DNA from: DIGJ01 sp041739345
GTDB lineage: Bacteria > Bacillota > Clostridia > Lachnospirales > Lachnospiraceae
Direction: 5' to 3'
DNA: 64,000 nt
Assembly: GCA_041739345.1 (NCBI GenBank)
Contig: JBGSNZ010000021.1
Span: 62,001-126,000, forward strand
Under the pieces are notes generated by a model. That model saw nothing but the letters and a program-made list of their open reading frames with translations. It had not been told where the DNA came from and did no database searches. Made by a program: the position numbers and the translations under genes. Positions within the stretch are counted from its first letter, which is position 1. The number at the start of each line of letters is the position of its first letter. Positions 41,242 through 50,583 of this stretch are shown piece after piece.

Positions 41242-42942
41242 ATGAAATTAAGAAGCAAAATTTTATTAATTACTATGATTCCAGCCATTCTCGTCGGAGT
41301 ATTGGCAATTTCTACAAGCTCAAACATGATCAGAAAACAAGTTACCGAGGAGATTGAGCAACAACTTAAAACGGCAGCAATGGCAGGAATTGAATCATAT
41401 GAATTCGCAAATGATGAACAGTATGTACGTACAGAAGATGGAAAAGTAACGAAAGGGAATATTATTCTAAGTGAAAATAACGAAATCGTGGATAATATAT
41501 ATAAGAGTGGTGAAATACATGCATCTGTTTTTTTTGGAGATGAAAGAATAGTATCTACAATCAAAGATGAAAATGGACAGAGAGTCATAGGAACTAAGGC
41601 ACCAGAAGATGTGGTTAAAATAGTGTTAACGCAAGGCAAAGAATATTTTACTCAAGATGTAGTAATTAATGGGCAACAATATTATGCATATTATATTCCA
41701 ATGAAGCAAGTAGGAACAGATGAAATAATTGGTATGTTTGTTGCAGCTGATACTAAAGCACAGGTAAGTCAGATTATCAATGATACTATAATAAAAATAG
41801 GAATTATAGTATTAATTATTGTAATTTTGTCAATTCTTGCATCCATATTATCTATAAGATCGCTAACAAACGCGATAGGAAGAAATGTACAAAATCTTAA
41901 TAAGTTATCGGAAGGATTTTTGAATTATGAGGAGAATGAAAAAGATTTAAAACGAAAAGATGAAATTGGGAATATTGCACATGCAACTAAAAATTTAAAA
42001 AACTCTTTAATTCAGGTAATTCAAGGAATTCATGAAAATGCATCCGTGTTATTATCAGCATCCGAGGAATTAGAGCAAGTAGCAGAACAAACGGCAACCA
42101 CAACAGAAGGAATAGAACGGGCTGTGGACGATATTGCTGCCGGTGCTATGTCACAGGCAGAGTCAACAGAGGAAGCATCTAGGCAGACTATTATTATGGG
42201 AGAAGATATAGAAACTACTTCCATAGCCGTGAATCAACTTCATCAGAATGCGGATAAAATGAAAGAATCTAGTGTTGATGCAATGAAGACACTAGAAGAT
42301 TTAAATAGTACCAATGAAAAGACAAAAAAAGAAATAAATGCTATATTTAATCAAACGAATGAAACAAATGAGTTTGCACAGAAAATAAAGGAAGCCGCAT
42401 TTGTTATTACCTCAATAGCAGAAGAAACAAATTTGCTATCATTGAATGCTTCAATTGAAGCGGCAAGAGCAGGGGAGTCAGGGAGAGGTTTCGCAGTAGT
42501 TGCAGATCAGATTAAAAAGTTAGCTGAACAATCCAGCATGTCAGCGAAAGAAATAGGAATTATTATACATACATTAATAGGGAATTCGAATAGAGCAGTA
42601 GAAATTATGCATGAAGTAAAAAGTGTAATAGATATTCAAAACGATAATTTGAGTAAAACAAAAGATAATTTTGTAGTTGTATTCGAAGGTATTAATCATT
42701 CGTCGGATCAAATAGATCAGATTGCACAAATTACAAAGGAATTGAATAGCGTCAGAAAAAATGTAATTGATATTATCAGTAACTTAAGCGCAATATCGGA
42801 GGAAAATGCGGCTAGCGCGGAAGAAACATCAGCTTCAACCACGCAATTATCAGCATCAGTGGATGATGTTGGAAGCGAAGTTGCAGTTTTAAGGCAATTA
42901 GCAGATGAACTGGTAAAGACAATTAGTATTTTTAAGTTATAA
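41242..42942 (+). CDS. transmembrane methyl-accepting chemotaxis protein
   Basis: 566 aa. TM1 about 7-25; an external Cache-like sensor about 30-178 (GQQYYAYYIPMKQVGTDEIIGMFVAADT); TM2 about 184-206; HAMP about 207-260; a long signalling coiled coil with hairpin tip EETNLLSLNASIEAARAGESGRGFAVVADQIKKLAEQSS. Methylation-type Glu/Gln heptads are present on both sides of the tip. It senses an external solute and signals through CheA/CheW. The ATG has AGGAG upstream. Confidence 0.93.
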   Translation: MKLRSKILLITMIPAILVGVLAISTSSNMIRKQVTEEIEQQLKTAAMAGIESYEFANDEQYVRTEDGKVTKGNIILSENNEIVDNIYKSGEIHASVFFGDERIVSTIKDENGQRVIGTKAPEDVVKIVLTQGKEYFTQDVVINGQQYYAYYIPMKQVGTDEIIGMFVAADTKAQVSQIINDTIIKIGIIVLIIVILSILASILSIRSLTNAIGRNVQNLNKLSEGFLNYEENEKDLKRKDEIGNIAHATKNLKNSLIQVIQGIHENASVLLSASEELEQVAEQTATTTEGIERAVDDIAAGAMSQAESTEEASRQTIIMGEDIETTSIAVNQLHQNADKMKESSVDAMKTLEDLNSTNEKTKKEINAIFNQTNETNEFAQKIKEAAFVITSIAEETNLLSLNASIEAARAGESGRGFAVVADQIKKLAEQSSMSAKEIGIIIHTLIGNSNRAVEIMHEVKSVIDIQNDNLSKTKDNFVVVFEGINHSSDQIDQIAQITKELNSVRKNVIDIISNLSAISEENAASAEETSASTTQLSASVDDVGSEVAVLRQLADELVKTISIFKL

Positions 42943-42995
42943 AACAAGCAGAAAGATTTACAAAAAATAACGCAGTAACTGAAGATATAGTATTA

Positions 42996-43038
42996 CCCTT
43001 ATAAGTGTCTTATCTAGGCATTTGTAAGGGCTTTTTTA
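42996..43038 (+). terminator. terminator after the chemoreceptor gene
   Basis: CCCTTA (42996-43001) pairs with TAAGGG (43025-43030), extended by weaker pairs inside, followed by CTTTTTTATT. Confidence 0.7.
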
Positions 43039-43138
43039 TTATCATCATATTTATTTAGATTATGGAAAAGATATTGCTAATGAATTTTTTTTGTAGCCTT
43101 TTTTGAACTAGAGAATAATAATCTTAAAGGAGATCAAC

Positions 43139-43729
43139 ATGAATCAGGAATTGTTTCAAATGATTGCGACGATGGATTTAAAAGACTTAGAGACTCAAGT
43201 AGCACTGCAATGCGCACCATTACTTACTGGAATAAAAATGTCCAATCTTTTCATTGTCTCTAATGTAAATGAGTGTGAGGTTGTTGATTTATTTTGTAAA
43301 ACGTCAATATCAACTTATGTAATTTATCATTCAAAAGGTAGATATATTTTCTTGCTTTATAAAAAAACGGAATTAGAATCTTACTTAAATTCAAAAAATA
43401 TAAAAATGTTTATGGAGCTATTAGGCTATCACACTTTTTTGTTGGGTGATATTCTAAACGAATTTGCAATCAGATATAGCAGATACATGGAGGATAGGAA
43501 AGATTTTCCACATGAAATAGGGCTACTTTTAGGATATCCGATGGAAGATGTTTTGGGATTTATTAAAAATGAAGGAAAAGATTTTTTATATACAGGGTAT
43601 TGGAAAGTGTACGCTAATTTGTCAGATACAATCAATCTTTTTAATAAATACAATCAGGCAAAGGAAAGGATAGTCTATTTGCTGTGTAATGGAGTTAGTA
43701 TTAAGCAAATTCTTGATAGTAAATATTGA
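43139..43729 (+). CDS. DUF3793 family protein
   Basis: 196 aa. The block FPHEIGLLLGYPMEDVLGFIKNEGKDFLYTGYWKVY (about 122-158) is characteristic of DUF3793, a family common in clostridia and of unknown function. The N-terminal half (CAPLLTGIKMSNLFIVS) also fits. No membrane segment. Shine-Dalgarno AAAGGAG. It appears monocistronic. Confidence 0.85.
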   Translation: MNQELFQMIATMDLKDLETQVALQCAPLLTGIKMSNLFIVSNVNECEVVDLFCKTSISTYVIYHSKGRYIFLLYKKTELESYLNSKNIKMFMELLGYHTFLLGDILNEFAIRYSRYMEDRKDFPHEIGLLLGYPMEDVLGFIKNEGKDFLYTGYWKVYANLSDTINLFNKYNQAKERIVYLLCNGVSIKQILDSKY

Positions 43730-44021
43730 AAAGAAATAACTTCCAAAAAAGTATGTGGTAGATATTGTAATATTGTAATGTTATAATACTGATTATCCAT
43801 TAAAGTATAAGAAAGGTTAATCATCTAGCTTCGAAAACTTTTTACATTAAAAATATTTTGGATAATGCTAGTATTAATGACCTATGCGGGTGCTTGTGAA
43901 CAAACGTATCAAAGAAGAATGACTTATGAATTGCAAATAAAATGTAATGAAAAATTAAAGTCTACTTTTGTTTTATAGTATATAATAGAAAAATATTGTT
44001 ACAGAATGGAGTAAATAAAAT
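43730..44021. other. intergenic region, promoter candidate for the metallopeptidase
   Basis: AT-rich. A TATAAT at about 43980-43985 could serve as the -10 box of the metallopeptidase gene; a -35 box is not clear. No gene seen. Confidence 0.4.
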
Positions 44022-45362
44022 ATGAAAATACAATGGAAAAAAGTTATATGCAGTATCATAATCGGGATTGTTCTTGCAGGTGAAGTAAATATACCAGTTA
44101 ATGTGGCGGCAGCGGCTACCGTTAATCAAAGCAATCAGAATTTACAGTGTCTTTCGACGAATACATATGATTTAGCTGCTCAGGTATCAAGTCTATTAGG
44201 TGTTTTGGAACAAAAAGTAACCGTTGAGGAACGCAATACCATAAGCGGTTTGATTTCTAAGATTGATAACTTGCAAGACAACAGAGAAGCAAGCAATATT
44301 TATGTTCCTACTAACGATGAACAAAGGTTAACCACTCAATTATGTTCCTATTTAGATGGCTTAACGCTAAAATATATTAATGGTGCAAAACAAGCATTAG
44401 AATATGGTTCGGGTTTTAAATCAGGGCTACAATTGCCAGAGAACAATGTGATAATCAATAATTTAAAGCAAACACTTTCAACAGCAGACTACAAGAAAAT
44501 TACAAAGCTATATAATCAGTATCGCAAGGAAAGCAAAGATGATTATTTTGATAAAATCTATTCTATTTTATCAAAATATAAATCGTTAGATGTAGATGCG
44601 GTTTTTTACAATATTATAGGGGCGGATATGCCCATGAAAGGTCAGTTTAAAATTAATCAAGATGACCTAAGTCTTAAGTATATGAATCCAAAAAAATATG
44701 GACTGACTAAATTAACTGAAAAACAAATTAAAAAATATCAAAAGGTATGGTCTATGGTGAAACAAATTTTGCCTCCAGATTACTTTAGCCAGTTTATTGA
44801 ATTTGATATTGCCTCCGATGGCGAATATGGAACCATGGCATATGTACTGCAGATGGATAAAAGCGGAAAGACCTGGAAGCTGTGCATCGACCCAGCAGAT
44901 ATGGAGGATAAAACCAACTTTGCACTGACGATAATTCATGAATATTCCCATTATTTATCCTTAAATAATAATCAAGTTAAATACTTTGCGGCGGATCAAA
45001 GTTTGATGCCATCTTTTGATGATTATACGGACAACGAAGTAGTAGCAAATGAAGATTCTTATTTAAATGATTTTTATCAAGAATTCTGGTCAGGTATAGA
45101 GGATGATTGGTCGGCAGATACAGATAATGTTTTATTCTATGTAAGACATTATGACGAGTTTGTGACGGAGTATGCAGCAACCCAGTGCGCAGAAGATTTT
45201 TCGGAAACCTTTTCTTATTATGTATTAGGAAAAGAAGATGCAACAGTAGATCAGCAAAAGAAAATAGATTTTTTTGATCAATATCCAAAATTAAAACAGA
45301 TGAAGCAAGAAATCTTAGAAAATATCAAAAAGAATAACTATGATACTGCAATATCACAATAG
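44022..45362 (+). CDS. secreted zinc metallopeptidase-like protein
   Basis: 446 aa with a signal peptide (cleavage near AAA-ATV, about residue 32). An alpha-helical middle region leads to a gluzincin-like site: ALTIIHEYSHYLSL holds HExxH near residue 305, and EDFSETFSYYVLGKE about 80 residues later could give the third zinc ligand (Glu). The protein is probably exported and acts outside the membrane. Substrate unknown. Shine-Dalgarno TGGAG. Confidence 0.75.
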   Translation: MKIQWKKVICSIIIGIVLAGEVNIPVNVAAAATVNQSNQNLQCLSTNTYDLAAQVSSLLGVLEQKVTVEERNTISGLISKIDNLQDNREASNIYVPTNDEQRLTTQLCSYLDGLTLKYINGAKQALEYGSGFKSGLQLPENNVIINNLKQTLSTADYKKITKLYNQYRKESKDDYFDKIYSILSKYKSLDVDAVFYNIIGADMPMKGQFKINQDDLSLKYMNPKKYGLTKLTEKQIKKYQKVWSMVKQILPPDYFSQFIEFDIASDGEYGTMAYVLQMDKSGKTWKLCIDPADMEDKTNFALTIIHEYSHYLSLNNNQVKYFAADQSLMPSFDDYTDNEVVANEDSYLNDFYQEFWSGIEDDWSADTDNVLFYVRHYDEFVTEYAATQCAEDFSETFSYYVLGKEDATVDQQKKIDFFDQYPKLKQMKQEILENIKKNNYDTAISQ

Positions 45363-45385
45363 AGGTTTTTCTCGAAAAATAGTAT

Positions 45386-45414
45386 TTGACTAATATTGGA
45401 AGAAGGATTATTCT
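45386..45414 (+). promoter_or_regulatory. promoter upstream of the nitrogenase-like operon
   Basis: TTGACT (45386-45391), 17-nt spacer, TATTCT (45409-45414). The transcript would start near 45421 and carry a leader of about 310 nt. Confidence 0.5.
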
Positions 45415-45504
45415 AAATATGGATGATAAGTAAAGATACGTTCTGACTTAAATCCAAAAATTGAATTGGATAAGTAGTTCTAACACAGAAAGAATTCTTT
45501 CGTG

Positions 45505-45556
45505 AAAGGCGAGATCAGTAAAGTAAGTACGCACGCCTTTTTGGCGTGCTTTTTTT
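45505..45556 (+). promoter_or_regulatory. leader terminator with alternative pairing (attenuator candidate)
   Basis: GCACGCC (45531-45537) and GGCGTGC (45543-45549) form a terminator stem followed by seven Ts. AAAGGCG (45505-45511) can pair with CGCCTTT (45534-45540) and would disrupt that stem. An upstream hairpin includes ATCCAA/TTGGAT near 45455-45474. This is consistent with a riboswitch or attenuator, but the hairpin could also just end an upstream transcript. Confidence 0.5.
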
Positions 45557-45578
45557 GCGCGATGTCAATGAGCCATGC

Positions 45579-45634
45579 AAAATTTGCCAAATGCTGGTGC
45601 GGGCTCGCACGCAAACCAGCATCTGGCAAATTTT
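45579..45634. repeat. 20-bp inverted repeat in the operon leader
   Basis: AAAATTTGCCAAATGCTGGT (45579-45598) pairs with 45615-45634, one mismatch, around a 16-nt GC-rich loop that can itself pair (TGCG/CGCA). A GGGC-GAA-GCCC mini-hairpin follows at about 45638. The region 45557-45729 is more GC-rich than its surroundings. Confidence 0.7.
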
Positions 45635-45729
45635 ATAGGGCGAAGCCCGTGAGCGAGAAGAGCAAAGCGATTCGAGCGGCATGGCGTGCTACAGCAGGAA
45701 AGTACTCATGGAAAACAGGAGGGAAGCAT

Positions 45730-45999
45730 ATGGAAGAAACAAAGGTTGCTTTAATTGGAATCGTCGTTGAAAACGAAGAATCCATTGGAAAACTAAATGT
45801 CATATTGCACAACTATGGTCAATATATCATCGGAAGGATGGGAATTCCCTATCAAAAAAGAAATATTTCTATTATTAGTGTAGCAATTGATGCGCCGGCA
45901 GATGTAATCAGTGCATTATCTGGAAAGCTTGGTATGCTGCCGGGAATCAGTGCAAAAACGGTATATTCAAAACTCCCGCAAACAGGAGAAAATCTATGA
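45730..45999 (+). CDS. TM1266-family regulator (iron-only hydrogenase system type)
   Basis: 89 aa from ATG 45730, with GGAGGG 6 nt upstream. The block EKLNVILHNYGQYIIGRMGIPY-type sequence followed by ISVAIDAPADVISALSGKLG and LPGISAKTVYSK matches TM1266-like proteins, small ACT/NikR-C-fold regulators usually encoded beside [FeFe]-hydrogenase maturation genes. Here the partner is instead a NifH-like gene whose ATG overlaps the stop (ATGA). The open frame extends upstream through the leader, but no start there is better. Probably controls or senses for the following operon. Confidence 0.85.
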   Translation: MEETKVALIGIVVENEESIGKLNVILHNYGQYIIGRMGIPYQKRNISIISVAIDAPADVISALSGKLGMLPGISAKTVYSKLPQTGENL

Positions 46000-46760
46000 T
46001 TAAGATTGCAGTTTATGGAAAGGGCGGTATTGGAAAATCCACTACGGTTTCGAATCTTTCGCAGGCTCTTGCTAGAAAAGGACTTAAGGTGATGCAAATT
46101 GGATGTGATCCAAAAGCAGATTCGACAATTCTTTCGCAAGGTGGAAAACGAATTACCCCAATACTTGACCTTCTTCGGGAAAAAGGAGATCTGGCAACAC
46201 TTGACGAAATGATACATGAGGGAAGTGGGGGGGTTCTTTGTGCGGAAGCCGGAGGACCTACACCTGGACTTGGTTGCGCAGGACGAGGCATAATTGCAGC
46301 CTTTGAAGCACTTTCGGTTCGAAATGCGTTTGAAATCTATAAGCCTGATATCGTGTTTTACGATGTATTGGGAGATGTTGTATGTGGTGGATTTGCAATG
46401 CCATTGCGAAAAGGTTATGCGGACCATGTGATTGTAATTACCTCTGGAGAAAATATGGCAATCTATGCAGCGGCTAATTTAGCACTTGCGGTAAATAATT
46501 TTAAAGACAGAGGATATGCGAATTTAAGCGGAGTCATCCTGAATCGACGAGGTGTACCAAGGGAAGATGAAAAGGTAGCTGAATTCGTAGAAGAAATTCA
46601 TTCTACATTGATAGGAAGTTTATCAAGAAGTGAAATGGTACAAGAGGCAGAAGACCTTAATAAAACAGTATGGAATGCTTTTCCAGACAGCGAAATGGCG
46701 TTAGAGTATGAAACATTAGCAAATAATGTTTTAAAACTGGTAAGGCCTTTAGAAAGGTAG
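45996..46760 (+). CDS. NifH-like ATP-dependent iron-sulfur reductase
   Basis: 254 aa. P-loop GKGGIGKSTT (about residue 9), GCDPKADST, the two cluster-ligand cysteines Cys94 (GLGCAGRG) and Cys130 (VVCGGFAMP), and switch-region VITSGENMAIYAANLAL-like sequence are all present. It is a homodimeric [4Fe-4S] reductase that would pass electrons to the NifD/K-like pair encoded next. Genes for FeMo-cofactor synthesis (nifB, nifE, nifN) are absent here, so it belongs with nitrogenase-like enzymes (compare BchL/BchX, CfbC, MarH) and not with true nitrogenase. Substrate unknown. Confidence 0.9.
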   Translation: MIKIAVYGKGGIGKSTTVSNLSQALARKGLKVMQIGCDPKADSTILSQGGKRITPILDLLREKGDLATLDEMIHEGSGGVLCAEAGGPTPGLGCAGRGIIAAFEALSVRNAFEIYKPDIVFYDVLGDVVCGGFAMPLRKGYADHVIVITSGENMAIYAAANLALAVNNFKDRGYANLSGVILNRRGVPREDEKVAEFVEEIHSTLIGSLSRSEMVQEAEDLNKTVWNAFPDSEMALEYETLANNVLKLVRPLER

Positions 46761-46770
46761 TAACGTTACG

Positions 46771-48108
46771 ATGAGTGAGGAATTAATAACCTTAGGAGAA
46801 GCAAAAAGCCGTAGTCCGTTTGCTATGGGATTGCAATATAATGCACCTGCAAGAGGAGTTTGGAATATTGCTAATATGGCAATGATGCTGCCGGAGAGCT
46901 TGGTGATTTTTGTGTGTCCGGTTGGCTGTATGCGGGGAGTTACATTGACAGCGGCCCAGATGAATGAAATGGAACGATTTTGTGCAATCTTTGTAACCGA
47001 GCAGGATGTACTGACTGGAAACGGAGAAAACCTAATCGTAGATGGCGTTAGTGAAATTTTGGATGAAATCGATATAAAGCCAAGGGCCGTACACATATTT
47101 ACCAGTTGTGTTGATCAGTTTCTTGGAACGGATCATTTGCTAGTCTTTGAAACATTGGAAGCGCGATATAAAAACATTGGATTTATTGAATGCTTTATGA
47201 CACCGACTATGCGAAAGGGAGCACTCCCTCCAGACCCGATTATGAGAAAGCAGATGTTTCATCTGTTGAAGCCAAGTTCCGAAAAAACGAAAACAGTAAA
47301 TTTTATTGGAAATAATTTACCATTACCAGAGGAAAACGAATTCAAACAATTGATTCAAGCGGCAGGATATCAAAGTCTTGAGATTGCAAATTGTAATTAT
47401 TTCGATGAATATCTCAAAATGGGACAGAGTGAATTCAATATTATGATTCATCCAAATGGTAATCTGGCTATGGAGGATTTGACGAAACGTCTTTCCATGC
47501 GAGCGATAAAAATACCATTGTCATATGATTTCAATGTCATAATGAAAGACTATTTATTGCTTGCCAATGAACTAGGTTTTCAACTAACAATAGAGAATGA
47601 AAAAGAACTGATACAAAAAAAAGAAATTGCAAAGAAAGCTTTGGAGAAAACGCAAAAGCTGATTCAAAACATGCCAATTGCAATTGATTATACAATGACC
47701 ATGCGTCCGTTTGGACTAGCAAGATTATTAATCTGTCATGGATTTTTCGTGGAACGTATCTATGCAGAAAGTTGTGTTTTAGAGGAGGAAGAAGACTTCG
47801 TATGGCTAAGAGAGAATGCACCGGATTTAAAGTGGTATTATCCCATGCATCCGAATATGTCTATGATTAAACGAAAACCGGAAAATACATTCTTAGCACT
47901 TGGTCAAATTGCAGCATTTTTTACGAATACCGAACATTTTGTTAATGTTGTCGAAAGTGATGGAATGTATGGATTCCATGGAATAGAAGTTCTTATGAAA
48001 GACATGACAGAGGCTTTTTATCAAGCTAAAAATACGCAGGAGCTCATTGAGGTAAAAGCGTTAGGTTGTTGCAACAAGGGAGGAGAACCGTCATGGAGCA
48101 GATTGTAA
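46771..48108 (+). CDS. nitrogenase component 1-like subunit (NifD-like)
   Basis: 445 aa. The N-terminal part aligns by eye with the P-cluster side of NifD: VFVCPVGCMRGV (Cys49, Cys53; compare HGPVGC), FVTEQDVLTGNGENL (compare FQEKDIVFGG) and FTSCVDQFLGTD (Cys113; compare SECPIGLIGDD). An iron-sulfur cluster at the subunit interface is therefore likely. Cofactor ligands equivalent to NifD Cys275/His442 could not be identified. It overlaps the NifK-like gene by 16 nt, so the two are made together. It probably forms a heterotetramer reduced by the NifH-like protein. Confidence 0.88.
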   Translation: MSEELITLGEAKSRSPFAMGLQYNAPARGVWNIANMAMMLPESLVIFVCPVGCMRGVTLTAAQMNEMERFCAIFVTEQDVLTGNGENLIVDGVSEILDEIDIKPRAVHIFTSCVDQFLGTDHLLVFETLEARYKNIGFIECFMTPTMRKGALPPDPIMRKQMFHLLKPSSEKTKTVNFIGNNLPLPEENEFKQLIQAAGYQSLEIANCNYFDEYLKMGQSEFNIMIHPNGNLAMEDLTKRLSMRAIKIPLSYDFNVIMKDYLLLANELGFQLTIENEKELIQKKEIAKKALEKTQKLIQNMPIAIDYTMTMRPFGLARLLICHGFFVERIYAESCVLEEEEDFVWLRENAPDLKWYYPMHPNMSMIKRKPENTFLALGQIAAFFTNTEHFVNVVESDGMYGFHGIEVLMKDMTEAFYQAKNTQELIEVKALGCCNKGGEPSWSRL

Positions 48109-49319
48109 AACGAATTTCTACTTATTCGGCAGATTGGGCAGGCGTGTGCTCTGCACTATATGAATTAGGAGGAATGATCGTAATCCACGATGCTTCCGGC
48201 TGTAATTCTACTTATACTACCTTTGATGAACCAAGATGGTATCAGATGGATAGTATGTTCTTTGTTTCGGGTCTTACTGAAATAGACGCGGTACTTGGAA
48301 ATGAAGAAAAACTGATGAATGACATTGCAAATGCGGCAAATTCACTCCATCCATACTTTATTGCAGTTGTTGGAAGTCCGATTCCAAGTATGATTGGAAC
48401 GGATTTTGAAGGACTGGCTAAACTGATAGAAAGCAAGACAGGAATTCCTTCGTTTGGATTTGCAACAAATGGAATGAATTATTATTGCCAGGGTGGAGCG
48501 ATGGCGTTTCTTGCTTTGGCGAAACGATTTTGTGTGGAACCGCCACACGTAAAAATAGAAAATCACACTTGTTCTATTAATATATTAGGGGTCACACCAC
48601 TAGATTTTTCGATACAGGGAAACGTAGAAGCAATGCGTGCTTCCTTTGAGAGTAATGGAATAAAAGTACAAAGTGTCTGGGCAATGGGAAGTACGTTGAG
48701 TGAAATTCATCAGGCCGGCAACGCCGATGTCAATGTTGTTGTTTCTTCTATGGGAATAAAAGCAGCACGTTATCTAGCCGAAACGTTTCATATTCCTTAT
48801 GTTGTCGGAGTACCAATTGGCAAAAAGGCTTTAAATCATCTATGTCAACTGATTAAAACAGCAGACACAACCAAAGAAAATCAATACTTGATTGGAGGGG
48901 GAAATTCACCCAATTTGAATTCATCTATTTTGAATTCATCCAATTTAAAGGAAAAGATACTTGTTATAGGAGAACAGATTGTGGCAGCTGGTATTTGCTA
49001 CTGTCTAAGGGAAGAATTTGAGTTTTCTCATGTAGATATGATATGTCCACTCAAAACAAATCAGTTGATGTATGATATTCCAGATGAAATGAGAGAGGGG
49101 GTTACATTTCTCTCCGATGAAAAAGAAATAACCAAACGAATATCACAATATTCAATGATAGTAGCGGATCCAATGTATCAACCGATTATACCAGTAGGTA
49201 TTAAACTTATCGCGGTTCCCCATGAAGCTTTTTCCAGTCGGATATACCGAAAACAGTCACCCATCTTAATTGGAGATGCTTTTCATATGTTTATCAATAA
49301 TAGTATAAATACTAAGTAA
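48093..49319 (+). CDS. nitrogenase component 1-like subunit (NifK-like)
   Basis: 408 aa from ATG 48093, with GGAGGAG inside the previous gene. Motifs match the NifK/NifE side: GVCSALYEL (Cys19), HDASGCNSTY (Cys37), GLTEIDAVLGNEEKL (compare LTE-DAVFGG). At the third cluster position the usual Cys is replaced by VVGSPIPSMIGTDFEG (Ser95). One cluster ligand is thus missing or different, as in some nitrogenase-like enzymes. The middle contains an insert rich in Asn/Ser repeats (SPNLNSSILNSSNL). Confidence 0.88.
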   Translation: MEQIVKRISTYSADWAGVCSALYELGGMIVIHDASGCNSTYTTFDEPRWYQMDSMFFVSGLTEIDAVLGNEEKLMNDIANAANSLHPYFIAVVGSPIPSMIGTDFEGLAKLIESKTGIPSFGFATNGMNYYCQGGAMAFLALAKRFCVEPPHVKIENHTCSINILGVTPLDFSIQGNVEAMRASFESNGIKVQSVWAMGSTLSEIHQAGNADVNVVVSSMGIKAARYLAETFHIPYVVGVPIGKKALNHLCQLIKTADTTKENQYLIGGGNSPNLNSSILNSSNLKEKILVIGEQIVAAGICYCLREEFEFSHVDMICPLKTNQLMYDIPDEMREGVTFLSDEKEITKRISQYSMIVADPMYQPIIPVGIKLIAVPHEAFSSRIYRKQSPILIGDAFHMFINNSINTK

Positions 49320-49355
49320 TTTTACAAATGATTTATAACAAGAATAGGAGATCAA

Positions 49356-50546
49356 ATGAAACGAAGAAATAGATGTTTAAGTTTAGCTCTTTGCCTGGTA
49401 TTATGTGTTACCATGCTTAGTGGCTGTAAGTCAAATAAAACCGAAATAAAAACTGAAACAAAATCAGAAACAACAGCGGAAACAACAGAAAAAACAGCCA
49501 AGCCTACAGATACAACAACTGGAACGCATACCATAGTCGATCATGCAGGAAATGAAGTGGAAGTGCCAAATGAAATTAATCGTATTGTCATCCTTGATAT
49601 TACTCCGTTACCAAGTGTATATTGCATGATGGTAGGAGATGCAAGCAAAATCGTTGGTATGACACCTGCTTCAAAAAACGTAGCGGTTAATTCATTGCTA
49701 AACGTAGTTGCACCTGAACTAGAAAATGTAAAGACTGGATTTACAGCTGGTGAAGCAATTAATACAGAAGAACTTGTATCACTAAATCCAGACGTTATCT
49801 TTTATCGCATGGAAACCCAGACAGATGTAGATGCAGTATCAAAATTATCCATCCCAGCAGTAGCATTTAGCACCTCTGTTTTTGAAGGTAATACAATTGA
49901 TACGCTAAATGGCTGGGTTGAATTATTAGCCAATGTTTTTAATGATGACAGCATCAATGAGAAAGCAGCCAAAATCATACAGGCAGGTAAAGATGCACAG
50001 GCTATGGTAACCGAACGAGTATCCGGCTTAAGTGAAGCAGAGCGTACACCTAGTTTTGTTATACATAATTATGATGAATCTGGAATCAAAGCAGGCGGAA
50101 CTACCTTTGCGAAATATTATCTGGATACCGCTGGAGCTAAAAATGTTGGAAGTAGTATCAAGGGATTATTTGAGCCGGTTACCTTGGAACAAATCTATGA
50201 GTGGAATCCACAAGTGATTTTCTTAAATAGTTTTAGTAGGTTCTCACCGGATGATTTTTATAACAATTCTGCAATCGAAGGAGACGATTGGAGTGGAATT
50301 GATGCGGTTATGAATAAACGAGTATATAAATATCCAATCGGGATGTATTACTGGTTTCCACCTTGCTCGGATTCCCCACTTTCGATACAGTGGGTTGCAA
50401 AATCATTATATCCAGACTTATTTGAAGACATTGATATGAAAGATACAACGAAAACTTATTATAAAGAATTCTATGGAATTGATTTAACCGATGAGCAGTT
50501 AGATACTATTTTTAATCCATCTACAAAAGCTGCTTTTACACCATGA
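49356..50546 (+). CDS. BtuF/FepB-type substrate-binding lipoprotein
   Basis: 396 aa. Lipoprotein signal peptide ending MLSGC, a Thr/Glu-rich linker (about 25-65), then a class III solute-binding fold: IVDHAGNEVEVPNEINRIVIL, INTEELVSLNPDVIFYR, LFEPVTLEQIYEWNPQVIFL, with a long inter-domain helix. Such proteins bind ferric siderophores, heme, cobalamin or other metal complexes. It follows the NifK-like gene by 36 nt, and permease and ATPase genes come next, so the imported ligand is probably the substrate, product precursor or metal source of the nitrogenase-like enzyme (inference). Confidence 0.9.
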   Translation: MKRRNRCLSLALCLVLCVTMLSGCKSNKTEIKTETKSETTAETTEKTAKPTDTTTGTHTIVDHAGNEVEVPNEINRIVILDITPLPSVYCMMVGDASKIVGMTPASKNVAVNSLLNVVAPELENVKTGFTAGEAINTEELVSLNPDVIFYRMETQTDVDAVSKLSIPAVAFSTSVFEGNTIDTLNGWVELLANVFNDDSINEKAAKIIQAGKDAQAMVTERVSGLSEAERTPSFVIHNYDESGIKAGGTTFAKYYLDTAGAKNVGSSIKGLFEPVTLEQIYEWNPQVIFLNSFSRFSPDDFYNNSAIEGDDWSGIDAVMNKRVYKYPIGMYYWFPPCSDSPLSIQWVAKSLYPDLFEDIDMKDTTKTYYKEFYGIDLTDEQLDTIFNPSTKAAFTP

Positions 50547-50583
50547 TAAAATGAAAAATGCCAGAAGGTAAGAGGGATAAAAA

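Noticed and set aside
31558..45362. Missing 5' end of cotJC and cotJA/cotJB at the right end of a second element
   Set aside because: I looked for the typical CotJC N-terminus on the minus strand in the intergenic regions and found nothing convincing; the right end of a second element is therefore not annotated.
45502..45729. N-terminal extension of the TM1266-like protein
   Set aside because: The extension reads through the terminator hairpin and inverted repeat, while ATG 45730 has a strong Shine-Dalgarno and matches the family's usual start.
45996..49319. True nitrogen-fixation operon (nifHDK)
   Set aside because: No nifB, nifE, nifN or other maturation genes follow, the NifK-like chain lacks one cluster cysteine, and the NifD-like cofactor ligands could not be found. 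Treated as a nitrogenase-like reductase of unknown substrate.
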